Below are positions 7,222 to 14,954 of a DNA stretch of 21,388 nucleotides, in pieces. This DNA is from Planctomycetota bacterium (GTDB lineage: Bacteria; Planctomycetota; Phycisphaerae; Sedimentisphaerales; Anaerobacaceae), in the NCBI GenBank assembly GCA_022567055.1, contig JADFHU010000009.1, forward strand, positions 1 to 21,388. Reading direction: 5' to 3'. A model generated the notes under the pieces. It had not been told where the DNA came from. It did no database searches and was given only the letters and a program-made list of their open reading frames with translations. A program made the translations under genes and the position numbers. Every line of letters begins with the position of its first letter. Positions within the stretch are counted from its first letter, which is position 1.

Positions 7222-8685
7222 ATGGAACCTAGGCTTGAAAGAATCCAGGAACTGACACGCCGTCATTTTTTGAGATGCTCAGCAACCGGACTAGGCGGGC
7301 TGGCTCTCTCTTCCCTGTTATGCCAAGAAGCACTCGCCAGCCTGCCGCCCGGTCTCCCCAGCCAGGTGAATCCGTTGGGAGCACGACCGGGGCATTTCGC
7401 CGGCAAAGCCAAACACGTCATCTACCTGCACCTGACAGGCTCCCCACCTCATCTGGACCTCTTCGATTACAAACCTGAACTGGTCAAACGTAATGGCGAA
7501 GATTGTCCCGATACATTTCTGAAAGGCAAACGATTCGCCTTCACCACCGGCAAACCCAAACTGCTTGGCACCCCTCGTGAATTCAAGCGCTATGGCAAAG
7601 GTGGCATCTGGTTGTCGGACGCTGTCCCTCATTTCCATAAGATTGCTGATGAGCTTTGCGTGATCAAATCCATGAACACCGACCAGTTCAATCACGCGCC
7701 CGCCGAACTGCTTGTCTACACAGGATCTCCCCGGTCCGGTCGTCCTTCCCTCGGGGCTTGGGTCACGTACGGACTGGGAACGGTGAACCAAAATCTCCCC
7801 GGTTTCGTGGTCCTGATCTCCAGTGGCGTTCAACCCAATGGGGGCAAGAATTCCTTTGGCAGTGGATTCCTCCCCTCCGTGTTCCAGGGCGTCCAATGCC
7901 GTTCCAAGGGAGATCCCGTTCTGTATGCATCGAATCCTCCTGGAATGAATCGAAAACTGAGACGCCACAGCCTCGACGCCTTGAAAGAGCTTAACGAACT
8001 TCAGGCAGAAGAATTGGGACACCCGGAAACCCGCACGCGTATCGCCCAGTACGAACTGGCCTACCGCATGCAAATGTCCGTGCCCGAAGTGATGGACATC
8101 AGCAAGGAGCCACCCCGGATCCTCGAGGCTTACGGCGTCAAACTGGGTGAATCCACCTTCGGAAACAACTGCCTCCTCGCCCGCCGCCTGGTTGAACAAG
8201 GGGTTCGCTATGTACAGCTATTTGACTGGGGCTGGGATTTCCACGGCACCAATCCGGCCGAAGACATCCGCGCTGGCCTCACCCAAAAGTGCAGCACGAT
8301 GGACCGTCCCGTTGCCGCACTCATCACTGATCTCAAACAGCGGGGGTTGCTTGAGGAAACTTTGATCATTCTGGGTGGTGAGTTTGGTCGTACACCCTTC
8401 CGCGAAGGACGAACCTCCAAGGGTAAAATTCTGGGCCGGGACCATTACCCCGACTGTTATTCCATGGTCCTGGCTGGGGGCGGCATCAAAGGCGGCATTT
8501 CCTATGGTGAATCGGATGAACTCGGATTCAGCGTGGCTGAAAACAAAGTGCACGTCCATGATCTCCAGGCCACGATCATGCATCAGCTTGGCTTTAATCA
8601 TGAACGCCTCACTTTTCGTTTCCAGGGAAGAGACTATCGCCTGACCGATGTCTACGGTGATGTCGTTAAGGAAATCATCGCCTGA
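7222..8685 (+). CDS. DUF1501 family protein, Tat-exported
   Basis: The 487-residue product begins with a twin-arginine signal: TRRHFLRCSATGLGGLAL at about residues 13-30 follows the S/T-R-R-x-F-L pattern and leads into a hydrophobic stretch. DUF1501 signatures include SPPHLDLFDYKPEL early in the mature protein and GEFGRTPF near the C-terminal third. Length is normal for the family. DUF1501 proteins share the alkaline phosphatase/sulfatase-like fold, but their substrate is not established. The gene follows the PSCyt1/DUF1553 gene by 14 bp, the usual pairing for these two families, so the partners probably act together in the periplasm. Its ribosome site is weak (AAGG about 12 nt upstream), which fits translational coupling. 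The C-terminus is paralogous to the partial gene at 1-197. Confidence 0.93.
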   Translation: MEPRLERIQELTRRHFLRCSATGLGGLALSSLLCQEALASLPPGLPSQVNPLGARPGHFAGKAKHVIYLHLTGSPPHLDLFDYKPELVKRNGEDCPDTFLKGKRFAFTTGKPKLLGTPREFKRYGKGGIWLSDAVPHFHKIADELCVIKSMNTDQFNHAPAELLVYTGSPRSGRPSLGAWVTYGLGTVNQNLPGFVVLISSGVQPNGGKNSFGSGFLPSVFQGVQCRSKGDPVLYASNPPGMNRKLRRHSLDALKELNELQAEELGHPETRTRIAQYELAYRMQMSVPEVMDISKEPPRILEAYGVKLGESTFGNNCLLARRLVEQGVRYVQLFDWGWDFHGTNPAEDIRAGLTQKCSTMDRPVAALITDLKQRGLLEETLIILGGEFGRTPFREGRTSKGKILGRDHYPDCYSMVLAGGGIKGGISYGESDELGFSVAENKVHVHDLQATIMHQLGFNHERLTFRFQGRDYRLTDVYGDVVKEIIA

Positions 8686-8764
8686 CCAAAGCTCGTTAAA
8701 GCGAATGCGAACATGATAGATCGAAAGCTGGAGCACGGCCACCGCTGCCATGCCCATTCATTAG

Positions 8765-10129
8765 TCAATAGGCCCACTGAAGCTGAATCCGCCCTAGAAT
8801 CCCGGTGTCGCCCGGCACGAGTTGGGCAGAGCTGCTGCCGACCGGTGACCCGTTGTAGCTGAGGACGTCGCACTGGATCTTCAGGTTGTGCTTCTTGATG
8901 TAGTAGTTGAAGCCCCCGCCCCATTCGTCGGCGCTGGCCTTGTCGCCACCCAGGGATCCCGAGTCCCCCATGATCTGACTGTAGCGACTGGTGAGTTCCA
9001 CCTTTCCCGGGACCACGAAGTAGCCTGCCTGGACATAATAGCCATAATCGCGGAGATCGGGCACGACCGCTCCCACGGCATCGACGATCTCACGGACGTA
9101 GAGTTCACTCATAACACTCAAACCGCGATATTTGAAGCCGAAGTCCGCGCCGTAAAGCCAGACGGTGAAGTCCGATAGCTTCGGCGCGAGTGCTACAAGC
9201 CTCGCACCGGTGTCCGTGACGCGAAACACCCTTTCCTCGCCCGTATTGGCCCCCAAGACCTGGACGTCGCTGTAGCCCGCACTTACACCGGCTCGGATGG
9301 CAGGCACTTCGTGGAAAGAGAGATCCGACTCTTCATCCCTGCCCCACTCACCCATGAGGTCACTATACCACCGAGCCACGTAGGCGAAATTGCGGTCCAA
9401 TTGACCGGTACGCCCGGGTGTGCGGCGGTCCGTGTCAAAGCCATTGAGCACGATGACGTGCCACCAAAAAGGCACCCAATGGGTTTTGACCTGACCTTCG
9501 AGCCCGATGCCGACCGAGTGATCAATGTTGAAGAACTCGTTGGCCATCGACCGGTCAACCATCATTTGCCGACCATCGCTGGTGTACTCCTGCCGGAAAA
9601 GCGGCATTTTCCAAAGGCCCATCTTCAGGGCTACCTCGTGGGTCCAACCCTTCGGGGCGCTGAAGTCATAGCGCAGGAAGGCATTGTACAGCTCAACCCG
9701 GTCGGCGTCGTCGTTGTCGATATCCAACTGAAGTTCGTAAGTGAAGTGAGGCCAAAACGTATGACCCGTAAACTTGGGACGGATCCGCTCGATTTCGAAG
9801 TTGTTCTCGTCGGGATTGGCGCCGTCCGATGAGAAGTGGCTGTAGCGAAACTGAAAGCGGGTGTTTTGCTTGAGCAGAAAGCTGTTCCCCGAATTTGAGG
9901 GATCGACCTGCTCTAGAATGAAGCCACCGTCATATCTTGCCCGCAGATTACCGTTCGAACTGCCGTTGTCGGCCGCAGCCTGCTGCTGGGCCCTTTCGAG
10001 CCGAGCGATACGGTCTTCGAGGGACTCCGTGGCTCCATCGGCCATCCCACTTGCCATGGACAGGGGACCCATCGCAAGAAGCGCGCTTAGCAGAATGACG
10101 CTCCATCGGGCCTCTTCATCCCTGTTCAT
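8765..10129 (-). CDS. Phosphate-selective porin O/P-like outer-membrane protein
   Basis: The 454-residue product has a signal peptide (core at about 9-22), then a short coiled coil (about 34-52, LEDRIARLERAQQQ). Such a coiled coil is typical of the N-terminus of trimeric OprO/OprP-type porins. The rest is a beta-barrel with family-like segments: RFQFRYSHFSSDG (91-103), FEIERIRPKFTGH (111-123), KMGLWKMPLFRQEYTSD (169-185) and GYYVQAGYFV (363-372). It ends in an aromatic residue (WAY), the usual outer-membrane assembly signal. Phosphate selectivity cannot be concluded, since the family includes channels for other anions. The gene lies 32 bp after the TolC-like gene with a good ribosome site (GGAG, 7 nt before the ATG), so it is probably the last gene of the leftward efflux operon. 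Confidence 0.85.
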   Translation of the reverse strand: MNRDEEARWSVILLSALLAMGPLSMASGMADGATESLEDRIARLERAQQQAAADNGSSNGNLRARYDGGFILEQVDPSNSGNSFLLKQNTRFQFRYSHFSSDGANPDENNFEIERIRPKFTGHTFWPHFTYELQLDIDNDDADRVELYNAFLRYDFSAPKGWTHEVALKMGLWKMPLFRQEYTSDGRQMMVDRSMANEFFNIDHSVGIGLEGQVKTHWVPFWWHVIVLNGFDTDRRTPGRTGQLDRNFAYVARWYSDLMGEWGRDEESDLSFHEVPAIRAGVSAGYSDVQVLGANTGEERVFRVTDTGARLVALAPKLSDFTVWLYGADFGFKYRGLSVMSELYVREIVDAVGAVVPDLRDYGYYVQAGYFVVPGKVELTSRYSQIMGDSGSLGGDKASADEWGGGFNYYIKKHNLKIQCDVLSYNGSPVGSSSAQLVPGDTGILGRIQLQWAY

Positions 10130-10161
10130 GTCAACACTCCAATATCAATTGCTCTTCGACA

Positions 10162-11544
10162 TTACTCAGCGAATGGCTGCGCAGCGCCGCTGCCCGCGTC
10201 CCTTTGGTCAATCCGGCCGGTGGCGGCGCGGAGACGAAATTGGGCCAGGTTGTACTTGGCAGCAATGTCGAGGTAGAGCGTCTCGGCTTCGGCGAGTGCT
10301 TTCATGGACTGGAGGGCTTCGAGCGGGAGCCCCTGGTTTTCGTAGATCCGCTCGTTACTCAGGTCGAAGGCGCGGCGGGCGCTGTCGATGGCCCGCTTAG
10401 CGATGGTGAGGCGGCGGGCAGAACCGTTGAATTCATAGTAGGCGGTCTTGACTTCGGCCACCACGTCGGAACGGAGTTGCTTTTCGTGAATCTTGGCCTC
10501 CAACATCCGTGATCGCTGCCGACGCTTGCGGGCGTGGCTGCCGAATCCCAGGTGGTCCCACTGCCAGTAGAACATGCCGTACATGTCACGGCGGTTGTCG
10601 TCGAATTGATTGGAAGTGCCCAACCCGCCGCCGAAGTTGCCGTCGCTGTAACCGACCTCCACATGGGGGATGAATGGACCGTACTTCTCCTGTTTCAGCC
10701 GGGCCTGTTGGGCGGCGATGGCGGCGCGACTTTGCTGAAATTCGGGACGCTGGGCCAGGGCTTCATCAACGAGCGTCTGCAGGGGCAACTCTCTCTCGAT
10801 CAGCGTCAGGGGCCGGATGACCTGTTCGGCCGGGCGCAGTTGCACGTCGTCGATGCGGAGCAACTGCCCGAGTTTGACGGCGGCGGTCTCCAAGTGCTCC
10901 GAGGCCAATTCGACCCTCTGTTCTTGCAGCAGCATCTCCACCACCCCCCGTTCGGCGTCGGCCCGCAGTCCCTCGCCGCTTTCGGCAAAGCCGGCCGTGA
11001 CGTCTGCAAGTTGCTTGGCATGGGCGGCGGCCTCTTTGCTCAGGGCCTGAGCCCAGGCCGCGCGGACAAGCTCGTAGTAGGCCTCGGTGACCGCCAGCGT
11101 GACACTGAGGCGGACGGCCTGCGAGGCCGCGGTCACCGCGTGACGTTGCTGTTTGGCGGCCAAGGGTTCGTAGATGGCCTGAGCGAGATTCAGATTGATG
11201 GACAAGCCGGGCCGCGCAGGCAAGCCGGAACCGATGGCCCCGGCGCCGAATCCGGTGTAGCGGGCGTTGCGCTCGACATTGGTGACGGTGCCGCTGGTGT
11301 TTTGCAGGGCGCCGTCCTGCCAGGCATAACCCTGGCCGAAGCGCAAGGTCGGTATCCACTGATACCAGGCGGCATCGACATCCAGGTCCGCGCGGTTGAG
11401 TTGTTCGACCTGGAGTGCCAGGGCGCTGTTCTGTCGGTCGGCCAGCCGCAGGGCGGTGGGCAGATCGATGAGCATGTCTTCTGCTGATAGCGGGGCCGCC
11501 GCGATCATGATCAGGGTGATCATCTTCACGATTGTAGTCTCCAT
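10162..11544 (-). CDS. TolC-family outer-membrane efflux channel (leftward system)
   Basis: I chose the ATG at 11544, which starts a compact signal peptide (METTIVKMITLIMIAAAPLSA). Alternatives are 11556 and 11523, and the frame is open to an ATG at 11598. That longest start lies inside a hairpin of the repeat element and adds a non-secretory extension, so I reject it. The 460-residue mature-type protein has two outer-membrane efflux (OEP) repeats rich in Ala, Glu and Gln, which form the alpha-helical periplasmic barrel. Supporting segments are LPTALRLADRQNSALALQ near the N-terminus and VDEALAQRPEFQQSRAAIAA at the start of repeat two. It would provide the outer-membrane exit for the MFP-RND pair encoded upstream at 16049-11822. 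It is separated from that pair by a 277-bp gap holding a palindromic repeat. Confidence 0.9.
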   Translation of the reverse strand: METTIVKMITLIMIAAAPLSAEDMLIDLPTALRLADRQNSALALQVEQLNRADLDVDAAWYQWIPTLRFGQGYAWQDGALQNTSGTVTNVERNARYTGFGAGAIGSGLPARPGLSINLNLAQAIYEPLAAKQQRHAVTAASQAVRLSVTLAVTEAYYELVRAAWAQALSKEAAAHAKQLADVTAGFAESGEGLRADAERGVVEMLLQEQRVELASEHLETAAVKLGQLLRIDDVQLRPAEQVIRPLTLIERELPLQTLVDEALAQRPEFQQSRAAIAAQQARLKQEKYGPFIPHVEVGYSDGNFGGGLGTSNQFDDNRRDMYGMFYWQWDHLGFGSHARKRRQRSRMLEAKIHEKQLRSDVVAEVKTAYYEFNGSARRLTIAKRAIDSARRAFDLSNERIYENQGLPLEALQSMKALAEAETLYLDIAAKYNLAQFRLRAATGRIDQRDAGSGAAQPFAE

Positions 11545-11583
11545 CTCAGGAAGCATTAACCCCAACGTTGCATTAATATCTGG

Positions 11584-11724
11584 GTATGCCTTCGGCATAC
11601 AAAAGAAGTTTTTACCACAGAGAACTCAGAGGACACAGAGAAGCTATCGCCGAAGATATCATCTTGCTTTTCTCTGTGAACTCTGTGCTCTCTGTGGTGC
11701 ATCATATACCTCACCGAAGGTGAG
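11584..11724. repeat. Composite palindromic repeat of CACAGAG type with flanking GAA-triloop hairpins
   Basis: A large imperfect palindrome spans 11614-11698. Its left arm begins ACCACAGAGA and its right arm ends TCTCTGTGGT, with arms of about 30 bp around a loop of about 23 nt. On each side is a smaller perfect hairpin: GTATGCC/GGCATAC at 11584-11600 (7-bp stem) and CTCACC/GGTGAG at 11710-11724 (6-bp stem). Both have a GAA triloop closed by C-G, but on opposite strands, so the whole unit is roughly mirror-symmetric. From memory, similar CACAGAG-rich palindromes are scattered in many environmental genomes and produce spurious open frames. The element lies between the permease and TolC genes of the leftward operon and encodes nothing convincing. 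Confidence 0.7.
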
Positions 11725-11821
11725 ATCTACAATCAGCGCACTGATGTGAGCCATACAGACTATGCACAATGAATTTCCTTGTTTTACGAAGTTCTTAGTG
11801 TTCAAGTATGCAACCCAAAGG

Positions 11822-14800
11822 TTAAGCCGCGAAATTGCGGCGCTTCGCCAGGGTATAGGCGGCGGGTACCAGGAAGAGGGTCAGGACGGTCGAGGCCACC
11901 ATGCCGCCGATCATGGCCCGGGCCAGCGGCACCATGGCTTCGTTGCCGATCGACAGGTTGAAGGCAAAGGGGGCCATCGAGGCGACCATGGTGAGCGAGG
12001 TCATCAGGATGGGCCGCAGCCTGACGCTGGCGGCCTCGTAGGCGGCCTCGAATGGGCTGTGTCCGCGATCCATTTGACGGTTGGCGAACTCCACCAGCAG
12101 GATGGAGTTGTTCACCACCACGCCCACCAGCATCAGGGAACCCATCAGCGATTGGATGTTGAAGGTGGTGTCGGTGACATACAAGGCCACGACCACACCG
12201 GCCAGCGCCAGCGGCACCGCCAGCATGATGATGAAGGGTTCGGTAAACGAACGAAACTGCGCCATCAGGATGAGAAAGACCAGGACGGATGCCGTGAGCA
12301 GGCCGAAGCCGAGTGACGACGCGCCTTGACGCATCGACTGGATCGGGCCGCGCAGATTAACGGTCACGCCGCCGGGTAGTTCGATGCCGGCCAGCACCTC
12401 TTCGATATCCGTCACCACCGACCCCAAATCACGTCCTTCGACATTGACATAGACATCGTTGACGCGCGACATGTTGTAGTGGGCGATCTCGCCGGGGATG
12501 TTGACGCGTCGGATCTCGGCCACGCTGGACAGGGGCACCGACGTCGGCCGGCCGTCGATCTCCACGCGCAGCGGCACGTTCTTCAATTCGTCGAGCGAGT
12601 CGATCTCGTTGTCTTCGTACTGGACGCCGATGAAGAAGTCGGTGCCGCCCTGGTCGATCCAGATCATGCGGCTGTGTCCCAGGCTGGAGCCGTAGGCGGT
12701 CACCACGTTGCGGGCGACATCGGCCTGGGTCAGACCGAAGAGAGCCGCTTTAGCACGGTCAACATGGATGTCCAGTTGGGGATAGTCGAGTGCCTGGGCG
12801 ATCTGTACGTCCACGGCGCCGGGCACGTTGCGCACGGCGCGTTCGATGGTTTCGGCCCAGCGGCGGCAGGCCTCCAGGGTGCCGGCGGCGACCTGGATGT
12901 CAATAGGGACGGCGACACCCTCATTGAGAGTGGCGTTGATGATGCCGCCGGTGACAAAGAGGAAACGCTCGTGGGGGAAGCGCTCGGTCAGCCCGGCCCG
13001 CAGCGTCTTGACATAGTGCATGACGCTGTGCTTGCGGCCCTTCTCCACGAGGTTGATGATGAGGAAGGCGGTGTCGGGGCCGGAGTTTGAGCTCAATACG
13101 GTTGAGAAGCCCGCGCCCTTGCCGACCGGCATGCCGATATTGGAGATGATCGATTTGATCTCCTCGCTGGGTATGACGGATTGGATGTAGTTCTCGATCT
13201 CTGTCACCACCTCTTCGGTCTTCTCCAGCCGGGTTCCCGGTGCGGTCTTGACGCGGATCTCGAAGGAGCCCGCATCCACCGCCGGAAACAGTTCGGTGCC
13301 GATGAAGGGCAGGAGCAGAAAGCAGGCGGCGGCGGCCCCGCCGATGAGGGCGATGGTGATCCAGCGGGCCTTGATGGCGCGTGCCAGGAGGGTTTGATAA
13401 AAGCCCCGGGGTTTCTCGATGGAGTCTTCCAGATCGTGTTCGATCGTCGCCTGCTTCCCGTTCTTGGTGGGGAAGCGGGCACAAAAAGCCGGTGCGACGG
13501 TCATAGCCACCAGGTAGGAGGCGGCGATGGTCAACACCGCGGCCAGGGCCAGCGGCAGGAAGAGGAACTTGATCATGCCGGTCAGAAAGAGCGCGGGGAT
13601 GAAGACGGCCAAGGTGGTGGCCACGCCGGCCAAGATCGGCATGGAGACCTCTTCGGCGCCCTCGCGGGCGGCGTCGAGGGGGCCCTTGCCCATGTGACGG
13701 TGTCGCATGATGTTCTCGACCACGACGATGCCGGCGTCCACCACCGTGCCGACGGCCAGCGCCAGTCCGCCGATGGTCATGATGTTCAGGGTCTCGCCGG
13801 TGAAGTAGAAGCCGAGCAGGCCGGTAAGCATGGAGAAGGGTAGCATCAGCAGCACGGCGATCGACGGACGGAACCTGCGTAGAAACAACACCACGATCAC
13901 CACGACCAAGAGTGCGCCGACCAGCACCTGCTTCTGCAGGCCGGCCATGGCCTGGCGGATGTAGGAGGACTGGTCGCTGACCAGGGTAATCTCGGTGGCC
14001 TCTGGAATGTCACCTCGTTTTTTCATGTTGGGGATCTCGGAGGCCATCCCTTCCCGAATGCGGTCGACGACTTGGATGGTGTTCTCGCCGGGCTCGCGGA
14101 GCAGTGGGCAGTAGACGGAGCGCTTGCCGTTGACCCGCACGATGTTGTACTGCAGGGCGGCGTCGTCCTTGGTATAGCCGATGTCCTTGATATAGATGAT
14201 CTGGCCGTCCCGCACGGCGACCGGGACGTCGTCGATGTCCGCCGGCGTGGCCAGGGTGTTGACGGGATGCACCTGGTAGTCGAGTTCGCCCATCTTGACG
14301 GTACCGCCGGCCATGACCAGGTTGGCCGTTTCCATGGCCTTGACCACGTCGTCCGCGGAGAGGTGGTGGGCGGCGAGCTTGTCGGGATCGACATAGATCA
14401 TCATCTGGCGGAACTTGCCGCCGAAGGGGTGGGGGATTTGCACGCCCTTCAGTCCGCCCAATTTGTTGCGGACGGCGTAGTAGCCGATCTTGTAGAGTTC
14501 GGTTTCACTGAGGCCTTCGCCGCCGATGGCCGCCAAGAGGACGGGCAAGTTTCCGGGCTCGGAGCGCATGGTGAACGGCACCTCGATGCCGGGCGGCAGA
14601 TGGAAGAGATCGCTCATCTCATAGTTGATGATGTCGTTCATGGCCGTGCCGGGATCGGTACCGGCCTGGAACGTGACCTTGATCAGACAGGCGCCGGGCA
14701 GGATGCGGGCCTCGATGGACTCCCGTCTAGCGGCCAATGTCAAGGCCCGTTCCACCCGCGACGCCACCGACTTTTCCATCTCGCCGGTAGACAGTCCCGG

Positions 14801-14950
14801 ATAGGAGTAATAACTCATCACCACCGGCTTCTTGAAGTCGGGCAGGATGTCGGTGGGGATCTTGGGATAGACCGCGAAACCGAGAAAGGTCAGTGCCAGC
14901 GCCGCCGCCAGCACGGCATAGGGATTCTTGAGGGCGTGTTTTACCAGCAT
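11822..14950 (-). CDS. RND-family efflux permease, HAE1/AcrB-like (leftward system)
   Basis: The 1042-residue inner-membrane protein has the full RND layout. TM1 is at about 8-28, a first porter/docking loop runs to about 335, TM2-6 span about 340-492, TM7 is near 530-550, a second loop runs to about 875, and TM8-12 span about 878-1035. Family marks include PTDILPDF (32-39), the GGLALAVGTVVDAGIVVVEN segment in TM4 and RLRPILMTSLTMVASMAPFA (977-996). Proton-relay residues differ from AcrB: only D405 of the Asp pair is kept (A406 follows), and N947 occupies the TM10 Lys position. Such pumps use the proton gradient to expel substrates through an MFP and a TolC partner. The substrate is unknown. 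The start lies 4 bp after the MFP stop, consistent with coupled translation. Confidence 0.95.
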   Translation of the reverse strand: MLVKHALKNPYAVLAAALALTFLGFAVYPKIPTDILPDFKKPVVMSYYSYPGLSTGEMEKSVASRVERALTLAARRESIEARILPGACLIKVTFQAGTDPGTAMNDIINYEMSDLFHLPPGIEVPFTMRSEPGNLPVLLAAIGGEGLSETELYKIGYYAVRNKLGGLKGVQIPHPFGGKFRQMMIYVDPDKLAAHHLSADDVVKAMETANLVMAGGTVKMGELDYQVHPVNTLATPADIDDVPVAVRDGQIIYIKDIGYTKDDAALQYNIVRVNGKRSVYCPLLREPGENTIQVVDRIREGMASEIPNMKKRGDIPEATEITLVSDQSSYIRQAMAGLQKQVLVGALLVVVIVVLFLRRFRPSIAVLLMLPFSMLTGLLGFYFTGETLNIMTIGGLALAVGTVVDAGIVVVENIMRHRHMGKGPLDAAREGAEEVSMPILAGVATTLAVFIPALFLTGMIKFLFLPLALAAVLTIAASYLVAMTVAPAFCARFPTKNGKQATIEHDLEDSIEKPRGFYQTLLARAIKARWITIALIGGAAAACFLLLPFIGTELFPAVDAGSFEIRVKTAPGTRLEKTEEVVTEIENYIQSVIPSEEIKSIISNIGMPVGKGAGFSTVLSSNSGPDTAFLIINLVEKGRKHSVMHYVKTLRAGLTERFPHERFLFVTGGIINATLNEGVAVPIDIQVAAGTLEACRRWAETIERAVRNVPGAVDVQIAQALDYPQLDIHVDRAKAALFGLTQADVARNVVTAYGSSLGHSRMIWIDQGGTDFFIGVQYEDNEIDSLDELKNVPLRVEIDGRPTSVPLSSVAEIRRVNIPGEIAHYNMSRVNDVYVNVEGRDLGSVVTDIEEVLAGIELPGGVTVNLRGPIQSMRQGASSLGFGLLTASVLVFLILMAQFRSFTEPFIIMLAVPLALAGVVVALYVTDTTFNIQSLMGSLMLVGVVVNNSILLVEFANRQMDRGHSPFEAAYEAASVRLRPILMTSLTMVASMAPFAFNLSIGNEAMVPLARAMIGGMVASTVLTLFLVPAAYTLAKRRNFAA

Positions 14951-14954
14951 GGGG

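Noticed and set aside
7318..8199. Minus-strand open frame (293 codons) opposite the DUF1501 gene
   Set aside because: Antisense shadow; the plus strand carries the Tat signal and DUF1501 motifs.
10534..11487. Plus-strand open frame (317 codons) opposite the TolC gene
   Set aside because: Shadow of the clearly recognisable OEP-family gene on the minus strand.
11396..11749. Plus-strand open frame of 117 codons ending in a Cys-rich CELCALCG stretch
   Set aside because: It is antisense to the TolC gene and then runs through the CACAGAG-type palindrome. The Cys-rich tail is a translation of repeat DNA, a known kind of spurious frame.
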